In this document: one piece after another, positions 1 to 4,764 of the stretch
How the letters are laid out: each line of letters starts with the position of its first letter
Position numbering within the stretch: the stretch's first letter is position 1
From: an uncultured Lachnospiraceae bacterium
GTDB taxonomy: Bacteria; Bacillota_A; Clostridia; Lachnospirales; Lachnospiraceae
Direction of reading: 5' to 3'
DNA length: 6,787 nt
NCBI GenBank assembly: GCA_902801585.1
Contig: CADCIU010000084.1
Coordinates: 1 to 6,787, forward strand
Position numbers and translations under genes: made by a program
Notes under the pieces: model-generated
The model's database searches: none
Seen by the model: only the letters and a program-made list of their open reading frames with translations
Told to the model about the DNA's origin: nothing

Positions 1-158
1 CAAGGGGGCGGTTCTTCGGTGACAGGGGGACGGTTCTTCTGGTGTCAAGGGGACGATTCTTCTGACAACTTTTGGAGACCAAAAGTTGTCAGAAGAACCG
101 TCCCCTTGACACCAGAAGAACCGTCCCCCTGTCACCGAAGAACCGCCCCCTTGTCACC
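1..158. repeat. Giant REP-like palindrome, three units per arm
   Basis: Positions 1-75 pair with 79-153 around a 3-nt loop (AGA, 76-78). Of 75 arm positions 74 are complementary; the only mismatch is A56 opposite C98. The right arm continues to 158 (TCACC), so the left arm probably continues beyond the window edge. Each arm holds three head-to-tail units of 22-23 bp with the core GGGGACGGTTCTTCTG joined by GTGTCA or GTGACA, and an inner part CAACTTTTGG next to the loop. The right end touches the thyA stop codon (159-161), so the element is the immediate 3' untranslated region of thyA and could form a very stable RNA hairpin. There is no T-run typical of an intrinsic terminator. I know this GGGACGGTTCTTCTG-type sequence as a dispersed repeat in Firmicutes genomes. 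Assigning it to REP-like elements moved by a RAYT/IS200-type transposase is inference, because no transposase is in the window. Confidence 0.9.
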
Positions 159-1001
159 TCAGATCCCCAGCTCAAACGTAAGCTGCGGCTTCATAGGATC
201 ATAATCCCGCATTTCAAAGTCTTCGATCGTAATGTCTTCGAACCGGCATCCTTTCTCCTTGTGCAGCACGAGGACAGGCTTCTGTTTGTCGTCCGCCATG
301 ACTTGCGCGCGGCGCAGCATCTCCTGCGCATTGTCCATGTGGCGGTCATAGATCTGCTCGTTGGCGACAAAATGCGTGAAAACACCCGGCTCGTAACCGG
401 TCACCTTCGCGACCATCATCAGCAGCGCTGCGTACTGGATCTCATTGATGCCGCCGGCGCCGGACGCCGTCAGCATATCGCCGCTCCGCTGGATCATGCT
501 CATGTCCAGATACTTCCTGCGAACATTCCACATAGTGAGGAATGCGCATGGCGCAAGCCCGGGTGTTTCCCTCAGGTCGGTCTCCTGCCAGAGGGAGACG
601 ACCTTGCGCCTTCCGTAAGGGTCCTTTTGGATATCCTCGATCAGCTTGTGGATGAGGTCGTAACGCTTGACGGTCGCGCCGTAGCGCTGGCCGATCGTGC
701 CGTCACCGATGTCCCAGGGATCCCACCACGTGACGCCGAGGTCCCGCATCTCAGAGAGGACGTTGGTCGGGTGCTGGTAGATCGTGAAGATCTCGCGGAT
801 GCCCGTCTTCCAGGCCTGACGGCGCAGCGTGCAGATCGGGAACTCGCCTTTGCTGAGGTCATATTTTCGCAATACATGGTTGACGCTGATGGTATAGGCG
901 GGCGTCCCGTCTTTGTATTTGGGACGCGGATTCACGTCCTTATAGCCGTTGTCGAGAATATTGTGGATATCGTTAACAAGGTAATTGTCTGCTTTGGTCA
1001 T
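159..1001 (-). CDS. thyA: Thymidylate synthase, divergent clostridial type
   Basis: The gene encodes a 280-residue thymidylate synthase, which methylates dUMP to dTMP using methylenetetrahydrofolate in the cytoplasm. Visible hallmarks are the paired arginines R131-R132 in DPYGRRKVVSLW, the nucleophile C152 in GLAPCAF, the phosphate-binding QRS at 171-173 with D175, and N186 at the position that selects uracil over cytosine. Y218 lies in NEQIYDRH, and the chain ends DPMKPQLTFELGI. ATG at 1001 is chosen because GGAGGA lies about 9 nt upstream; the open frame extends to 1145, but that extension has no such site and crosses the promoter. Compared with E. coli ThyA (from memory), the histidine after the catalytic Cys is Ala153, the ribose-contacting histidine is Gln216, and the loop before N186 is about three residues longer. 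These look like lineage traits rather than decay, since all other motifs are intact. It is divergent from the dehydrogenase gene and ends directly at the palindrome. Confidence 0.95.
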   Translation of the reverse strand: MTKADNYLVNDIHNILDNGYKDVNPRPKYKDGTPAYTISVNHVLRKYDLSKGEFPICTLRRQAWKTGIREIFTIYQHPTNVLSEMRDLGVTWWDPWDIGDGTIGQRYGATVKRYDLIHKLIEDIQKDPYGRRKVVSLWQETDLRETPGLAPCAFLTMWNVRRKYLDMSMIQRSGDMLTASGAGGINEIQYAALLMMVAKVTGYEPGVFTHFVANEQIYDRHMDNAQEMLRRAQVMADDKQKPVLVLHKEKGCRFEDITIEDFEMRDYDPMKPQLTFELGI

Positions 1002-1067
1002 AGAATGTTTTCCTCCGGGTGATCTCGCCGCGCAGAGCCGGATCGCTGCCGAACGGCGGATATGAGT

Positions 1068-1076
1068 ATTATAGCA
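1068..1076 (-). promoter_or_regulatory. thyA: Extended -10 promoter of thyA
   Basis: Read on the minus strand, this is TGCTATAAT: a consensus -10 hexamer (1068-1073) preceded by the TGn extension. No good -35 is seen 17 bp upstream (TACTAT at 1091-1096), which fits an extended -10 promoter. Transcription would begin near 1061, giving a leader of about 60 nt before the start codon at 1001. Confidence 0.65.
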
Positions 1077-1097
1077 AAATATCGACAAGAATAGTAT

Positions 1098-1126
1098 TTG
1101 TATGTCTGCAGCCGAATGATTATAAT
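1098..1126 (+). promoter_or_regulatory. Sigma-A-type promoter of the dehydrogenase gene
   Basis: TTGTAT (1098-1103), a 17-bp spacer and a perfect TATAAT (1121-1126) point rightward, with a start expected near 1133 and a leader of about 54 nt. The upstream edge abuts the upstream edge of the leftward thyA promoter, so the two are back to back and a single regulator could affect both. A weaker alternative is TTGGGT (1131-1136) with CATAAT (1153-1158) at 16 bp. Confidence 0.65.
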
Positions 1127-1186
1127 GATTTTGGGTAAAACACAATAGTGATCATAATCCGGCATGTCCGGAAGAAGGAGGCAGAT

Positions 1187-2134
1187 ATGAAAGTCGTCAT
1201 TATGGAATCTCTGGGCATTTCCGAACAGGAACTGAAAGATCGTCAGAAGCCCTTTGAGGAGAAGGGTGTGGTATTTGAGTCTTTTGCCAAAACAACAGAC
1301 AAGGACAAGCTGATCGATGAGGCCAAGGATGCGGATGCCATGATTCTCGCCAATATGCCCATGAGCGCGGATGTGCTGCGTGCCTGCCCTGATCTCAAGT
1401 TCATCGACATCGCTTTTACAGGCGTCGATCATGTGGGACTTGAGGCGGCGAAAGAGAAAGGAATCGCAGTGAGCAATGCTTCCGGCTATTCCAATGAAGC
1501 GGTTTCCGAGCTTGTACTCGGCATGGCACTTTCCCTTGCCCGCAATATGCGCGAAGTGGAAGGCAGATGCCGCGAAGGCAAGACCAAGGACGGCCTCGTA
1601 GGATGGGAGCTGAAGGGCAAGACGATCGGCATTATCGGCCTTGGAAAGATCGGAAGCCGTACCGCGGAACTGTTCCATGCTTTCGGGTGCGATATTTTGG
1701 CACAGAGCAGGACGATCCACAAGGATGTGCCCGCCTATATCAAACAGGTGCCGCAGGAAGAACTGCTGGCCAATGCGGATATCGTTGTGCTGCACTGCCC
1801 GCTGAATGATTCCACGAGAGGCATGATCGACGCGAAGAAGCTGGCGATGATGAAGCCCACTGCGATGCTGATCAACGTGGCGCGCGGACCGGTCGTGGTC
1901 GAGAAGGATCTGGCGGATGCGCTGGCGAACGGAGTGATCGCGTGCGCGGGCATTGATGTGTTCGACAAGGAGCCGCCGCTGGATGTAAATTCGCCGCTCC
2001 TGCATGCGCCTAACGCGCTGGTGACGCCGCATGTGGCGTTCGCGACCAAGGAGTCCATGAGCCTTCGCGCCAAGATCGTGTTCGAGAACCTTCAGAACTG
2101 GATGGACGGGAAGCAGAGTAATGTTGTGATGTAA
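1187..2134 (+). CDS. D-isomer-specific 2-hydroxyacid dehydrogenase
   Basis: This 315-residue protein belongs to the NAD(P)-dependent D-2-hydroxyacid dehydrogenases, which interconvert 2-keto acids and D-2-hydroxy acids in the cytoplasm. The lid/substrate half contains FTGVDHVGL (77-85) and NASGYSNEAVSELV (97-110). The Rossmann motif GLGKIG is at 151-156. The catalytic trio is R233 (NVARGP), E262 (FDKEPP) and H282 (TPHVAF). The end of the second Rossmann strand reads AQSRT (172-176): an S-R pair instead of an acidic residue, which in glyoxylate/hydroxypyruvate reductases goes with NADPH, so NADPH preference is inferred. The closest functional guesses are a glycerate dehydrogenase/hydroxypyruvate reductase or 2-ketoacid reductase; the substrate cannot be read from sequence. 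ATG at 1187 is preferred over the GTG at 1148 because AAGGAGG (1175-1181) lies 5 nt upstream. A palindromic repeat starts 5 nt after the stop. Confidence 0.92.
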   Translation: MKVVIMESLGISEQELKDRQKPFEEKGVVFESFAKTTDKDKLIDEAKDADAMILANMPMSADVLRACPDLKFIDIAFTGVDHVGLEAAKEKGIAVSNASGYSNEAVSELVLGMALSLARNMREVEGRCREGKTKDGLVGWELKGKTIGIIGLGKIGSRTAELFHAFGCDILAQSRTIHKDVPAYIKQVPQEELLANADIVVLHCPLNDSTRGMIDAKKLAMMKPTAMLINVARGPVVVEKDLADALANGVIACAGIDVFDKEPPLDVNSPLLHAPNALVTPHVAFATKESMSLRAKIVFENLQNWMDGKQSNVVM

Positions 2135-2139
2135 GATTA

Positions 2140-2258
2140 GGTGTCAAGGGGACGGTTCTGCTGGTGTCAAGGGGACGGTTCTTCTGACAACTTTTGGTCT
2201 CCAAAAGTTGTCAGAAGAACCGTCCCCTTGACACCAGAAGAACCGTCCCCATGTCACC
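2140..2258. repeat. REP-like palindrome, two units per arm
   Basis: This is a second member of the family at 1-158. The arms 2140-2197 and 2201-2258 flank a TCT loop (2198-2200). Three of 58 positions mismatch, all in the outer unit: 2144/2254, 2147/2251 and 2160/2238. Each arm has two GGGGACGGTTCTTCTG-type units instead of three. The loop is the reverse complement of that in the first element, so the two elements lie in opposite orientation on the DNA. It begins 5 nt after the stop of the dehydrogenase gene and would form its mRNA 3' hairpin; no T-run follows. Confidence 0.9.
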
Positions 2259-2259
2259 T

Positions 2260-2292
2260 AAAAGTTGTCAGCAGAACCGTCCCCTTGTCACC
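2260..2292 (+). repeat. Half copy of the REP-like unit
   Basis: AAAAGTTGTCAGCAGAACCG followed by TCCCCTTGTCACC is a single right-arm unit, 33 bp, placed one base after the complete palindrome. It has no left partner. The same 33-bp half unit, with four differences, occurs at 3004-3036 in the same orientation. Confidence 0.85.
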
Positions 2293-2296
2293 ACCG

Positions 2297-2461
2297 ACAG
2301 AGCCGTTTCTCCAAAGCCTCCCCGCCGGCACACTGGTGGAAGTCTACGCGACTTCACTTCATTATGCGCCCTGCTGCACAGACAATACGGACAACTTCCG
2401 CGTTCTGGTGGCCCTCCCTTGGGGCACCAACACGGACATGCCGCAGAATGACGCCGGATGA
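2297..2461 (+). pseudogene. Internal fragment of a DUF4867-like cupin gene
   Basis: The frame starting at 2297 reads about 54 residues that look like real protein, including LPAGTLVEVYATSLHYAPC and FRVLVALPWGTNTD, and stops at 2459-2461. From memory this matches the middle of DUF4867-family proteins (small cupin-like proteins near sugar-metabolism genes in Clostridia), which carry a similar AGT-VEVYATTLHYAPC...GF-V-VLPKGTN stretch. The first two thirds of such a protein are missing, with repeat DNA in their place. The C-terminal part is also absent, because similarity ends around 2445, where the AraC fragment begins in another frame. No start codon or ribosome site belongs to it. The family assignment is from memory and moderate; that it is a decayed fragment is more secure. 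Confidence 0.45.
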
Positions 2462-2912
2462 AATAGCGCAGCTAAGCAAAAAGAACGAGCGCCTGTCCCG
2501 CCTTCTCCAGTATGTCGACAAGAATTTTAAAGAAAGGATCCTCCTGCGCGATTTTGCCCGGGAAGAGGGGCTGTCGATGAACTACCTGTCCGGATTTATC
2601 AGACAGACTTTGAACCAGAGCTTTCAGGAATATGTGGCAACTGTCCGCTTCAATTATGCCTGTGAGCGAATGGTGAAGACTGACGACAAGCTGCTTACGA
2701 TCTGTATGGACGCAGGCTTTTCCGATTACCGCTATTTCTCGGAGGCCTTTCAGAAAAGGACCGGGCAAACTCCCGACGCCTACAGGGAAATACTGCGGGC
2801 CGGCGGTCACAGCAATCATCTGATCCGCCACAGCATGCATTCCCGAGAGGAATTTTTGACGCGCGGAGAGAGCCTTTCTCTGTGCCGCAGATATCTGCAG
2901 CTGCTGACATGA
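2448..2912 (+). pseudogene. AraC-family regulator remnant (HTH domain only)
   Basis: From ATG 2448 the frame encodes 154 residues containing a complete AraC-type DNA-binding domain. The first helix-turn-helix is around residues 32-53 (LRDFAREEGLSMNYLSGFIR), the second around 82-103 (CMDAGFSDYRYFSEAF), followed by the signature GQTPDAYR (106-113). Related clostridial regulators normally carry an N-terminal cupin sensor of roughly 140 residues before this point; here that sensor is absent. No Shine-Dalgarno sequence precedes the ATG, which sits at the junction with the DUF4867-like fragment. After residue 115 the C-terminus is short and unlike anything I recognise. I therefore call it a 5'-truncated pseudogene. 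A small standalone HTH protein remains possible, because the DNA-binding domain has no internal stop. Confidence 0.7.
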
Positions 2913-2950
2913 TCATTCAAAATCCTGCTGATGTGCCGTTATTCTTTCTC

Positions 2951-2979
2951 TTGCCATAATTCGGTTTTGCGTGTATATT
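2951..2979 (+). promoter_or_regulatory. ddh: Promoter of ddh
   Basis: TTGCCA (2951-2956), a 17-bp spacer and TATATT (2974-2979) each match the sigma-A consensus at five of six positions. Transcription should start near 2986, giving a leader of about 97 nt that contains the half repeat at 3004-3036. Confidence 0.6.
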
Positions 2980-3003
2980 CTTTTTTAGTATTATTGTATA
3001 CAA

Positions 3004-3036
3004 AAAAGTTGACACAAGAACCGTCCCCTTGACACC
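3004..3036 (+). repeat. Half copy of REP-like unit in the ddh leader
   Basis: AAAAGTTGACACAAGAACCG followed by TCCCCTTGACACC matches the half unit at 2260-2292 over its full 33 bp with four differences. It lies between the ddh promoter and the ddh ribosome binding site, so it is expected to be transcribed into the 5' leader. Confidence 0.85.
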
Positions 3037-3061
3037 GTTTGACAACCCGGCTGTGTCAACT
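3007..3061 (+). promoter_or_regulatory. ddh: Leader inverted repeat ahead of the ddh RBS
   Basis: AGTTGACACA (3007-3016) and TGTGTCAACT (3052-3061) are perfectly complementary over 10 bp with a 35-nt loop. The left arm belongs to the half repeat; the right arm ends 5 nt before AAGGAGG (3067-3073). A hairpin here could influence leader stability or translation of ddh; that role is inference. Confidence 0.4.
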
Positions 3062-3082
3062 CAGCAAAGGAGGAAATCTAGC

Positions 3083-4069
3083 ATGGCAATCAGAGTAGGA
3101 ATTTTCGGTTATGGAAATTTGGGAAAAGGCGTTGAGCAGGCGATCCGCCGCAATCCCGACATGGAACTGGTCGGCGTGTTCACCCGCCGCGATCCCGCAG
3201 GTCTTACGATCAAGACTCCCGGCGTCAAAGTTTACGGAGAAGACGCTCTGGTGAAACAGGAAGTTCCTATGGACGTGCTGATCCTCTGCGGCGGCAGCGC
3301 AACCGATCTGCCTGTTCAGGGTCCCAAATACGCGGCTCTTTACAATATTATCGACAGCTTTGACACGCACGCCCACATTCCGGAGCACTTCGCGGATGTG
3401 GACGCGGCAGCGAAGAAGGCCGGCAGGATCGGCATCATTTCCTGCGGCTGGGATCCCGGCATGTTCTCCCTGAACAGAGTCTATGCCAGCGCTGTTCTTC
3501 CCGGCGGCACGCCTTACACCTTCTGGGGCAAGGGCGTCAGCCAGGGCCACTCCGATGCAGTGCGCAGAATTGACGGCGTGCTCGACGCCAGGCAGTATAC
3601 GATCCCGGTCCCGGCAGCGCTCGAAGCAGTCCGCGCAGGCAAGTCTCCTGAGCTCACAACGAGACAGAAGCATACGAGAGAGTGCTTCGTAGTGGCGGCG
3701 GAAGGCGCGGATCTTGCAAGGATCGAGAACGAGATTAAGACTATGCCGAATTACTTTGACGAGTACGACACCACCGTGCACTTCATCTCCAAAGAGGAGA
3801 TGGCGCGCGACCACGCGGGACTGCCTCACGGCGGAAGCGTGCTGTACTCGGGAGTGACAGGCGCGAACGACGAAAACACGCACGTCATTGAGTATACACT
3901 CAAGCTCGATTCCAACCCCGAATTCACGGGAAGCGTTCTGGTCGCTTTCGCGAGAGCGGCTTACAGGCTCAATCAGGAAGGGCAGTGCGGCTGCAAGACA
4001 GTTCTGGACATCGCACCTGCCTATCTTTCCCCTATGAGCGGAGAGGAACTGAGGGCACATATGCTGTAA
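3083..4069 (+). CDS. ddh: meso-Diaminopimelate D-dehydrogenase
   Basis: The 328-residue product matches the usual length and motifs of Ddh. This enzyme makes meso-2,6-diaminopimelate from tetrahydrodipicolinate, ammonia and NADPH in one step, a short route to lysine and to the peptidoglycan cross-linking residue. Residues visible: Rossmann motif GYGNLG (9-14), the NADP-binding pair R35-R36 in FTRRDP, CGGSATDLP (69-77), SFDTH (92-96) and CGWDPGMFS (121-129) with W123 and D124. Also present are GKGVSQGHSDA (149-159), R199, PHGGSV with H249, and DSNPEFT (276-282). ATG 3083 is chosen because AAGGAGG (3067-3073) lies 9 nt upstream. The frame opens further back to 3029, but that extension is repeat DNA. 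It is transcribed alone, from the promoter at 2951 to the terminator at 4096. No lysine riboswitch-like leader is evident. Confidence 0.96.
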   Translation: MAIRVGIFGYGNLGKGVEQAIRRNPDMELVGVFTRRDPAGLTIKTPGVKVYGEDALVKQEVPMDVLILCGGSATDLPVQGPKYAALYNIIDSFDTHAHIPEHFADVDAAAKKAGRIGIISCGWDPGMFSLNRVYASAVLPGGTPYTFWGKGVSQGHSDAVRRIDGVLDARQYTIPVPAALEAVRAGKSPELTTRQKHTRECFVVAAEGADLARIENEIKTMPNYFDEYDTTVHFISKEEMARDHAGLPHGGSVLYSGVTGANDENTHVIEYTLKLDSNPEFTGSVLVAFARAAYRLNQEGQCGCKTVLDIAPAYLSPMSGEELRAHML

Positions 4070-4095
4070 AACAGTGCTTAACTAAAAATTCTTAT

Positions 4096-4131
4096 AAAAG
4101 GCGGATGTTTCAACATCTGCCTTTTTATTTT
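4096..4131 (+). terminator. Intrinsic terminator of ddh
   Basis: AAAAGGCGGATGTT (4096-4109) pairs with AACATCTGCCTTTT (4112-4125), with one G-U pair (4103/4118), and is followed by a T-rich tract to about 4131. It lies 27 nt after the ddh stop. The flanking A and T runs could give weak termination in the other direction too. Confidence 0.85.
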
Positions 4132-4150
4132 ATGCCGTTCGGCATATAAT
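4122..4150 (+). promoter_or_regulatory. Putative promoter of the mog operon, with a palindrome
   Basis: A perfect TATAAT (4145-4150) is preceded at 17 bp only by a weak TTTTTA (4122-4127), which lies in the T tract of the ddh terminator. Between them is the perfect inverted repeat TATGCC-GTTC-GGCATA (4131-4146), whose right arm overlaps the first two bases of the -10. This layout would suit a repressor or an activator helping a poor -35; no regulator is identified. The predicted leader is about 55 nt. Confidence 0.45.
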
Positions 4151-4212
4151 AACATTACGTTTTTGCGAGACAAACAGCTTATGAAAGAGGAGGCCGAAGG
4201 GAGAGGTTATTT

Positions 4213-4764
4213 ATGGAAGAGAGCTTAAATAGGACTGTAAAGGATGTACCTTTTACGGCAGCGGTCATAACGATCTGCGATCAGAGGGCAAAAGAGGAAC
4301 GGATCGAAGAAAGCGGCTCCGCGGCAGTTCAGATGCTCCGGGAGGAGGGCTATGAGGTCGTTGAGACCATAGCCATTCCGAATGAGCCGGATACCCTGAA
4401 AAAAGAACTGATCCGACTTGCGGATCAGCGCGGTGTGGATCTGATCATCACAAGCGGAGGAACCGGATTCTCCGTGACCGACAGAACGCCGGAGATCACT
4501 ATGGAAGTGGCAGACCGCAATGCACCCGGGATCGCGGAATATATCCGCATGCGGTCTGTTGAGATCACCGAGAAAGCGATGCTCGGCCGCGGCGTTTCCG
4601 TGCTCCGGAAAGGGACACTGATCATCAACCTGCCCGGAAGTGCCAAGGCAGTGCGGGAGAGCCTTGATTTTATCTCCCATACCCTTGATCACGGCCTTGG
4701 GATCCTGCGGGGAAGTGCCTCAAAGTACGACTGGAAGAAAATAGATTTTGGAGGATGGGAATGA
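4213..4764 (+). CDS. mog: MogA/MoaB-fold molybdopterin-binding protein
   Basis: The 183-residue protein is a single MoCF-biosynthesis (MogA/MoaB) domain with a short N-terminal tail. Family members adenylylate molybdopterin with ATP before molybdate insertion, in the cytoplasm. Visible motifs are ITICDQRAKEERIEESG (19-35), in place of the usual VSD...DxSG, and ITSGGTGFSVTDRTPEIT (79-96), which holds the SGGTG loop and D90. NLPGSAKAVRESLDFI lies at 139-154. Aligned by eye with E. coli MogA, D90 matches the essential Asp82, but the position of Asp49 (IPDE) is Asn57 (IPNE), so activity is not certain. The RBS is GGGAGAGG (4199-4206), 6 nt before ATG. No other cofactor genes are in the window. 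The stop overlaps the start of the next gene (ATGA), which suggests translational coupling. MogA and MoaB cannot be separated from sequence alone. Confidence 0.85.
   Translation: MEESLNRTVKDVPFTAAVITICDQRAKEERIEESGSAAVQMLREEGYEVVETIAIPNEPDTLKKELIRLADQRGVDLIITSGGTGFSVTDRTPEITMEVADRNAPGIAEYIRMRSVEITEKAMLGRGVSVLRKGTLIINLPGSAKAVRESLDFISHTLDHGLGILRGSASKYDWKKIDFGGWE

Noticed and set aside
1..158. CRISPR array
   Set aside because: The 22-23 bp units abut without unique spacers and are arranged as a palindrome.
19..204. Short frames reading RTVPLTPEEPSPCH across the palindromes (also 2010-2204 minus and 2141-2296 plus)
   Set aside because: The peptide is only the translation of the repeat unit; such spurious proteins are expected wherever this repeat occurs.
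72..1022. Long plus-strand open frame opposite thyA
   Set aside because: It is antisense to a clear thymidylate synthase, begins inside the palindrome and has no ribosome site.
998..2032. Long minus-strand open frame opposite the dehydrogenase gene
   Set aside because: Antisense shadow of a gene with complete catalytic motifs; the composition is not protein-like.
1..2258. Composite transposon formed by the two palindromes around thyA and the dehydrogenase gene
   Set aside because: No transposase and no target-site duplication can be seen; the elements look like independent 3'-end insertions.
2986..3082. Lysine riboswitch in the ddh leader
   Set aside because: The leader is too short (about 97 nt) and a third of it is the dispersed repeat.
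3056..4060. Long minus-strand open frame opposite ddh
   Set aside because: Antisense to a gene with full family motifs; no start signal.
4181..4228. 15-codon upstream frame (ATG at 4181) overlapping the mog start
   Set aside because: No ribosome site of its own and no recognisable leader-peptide pattern.
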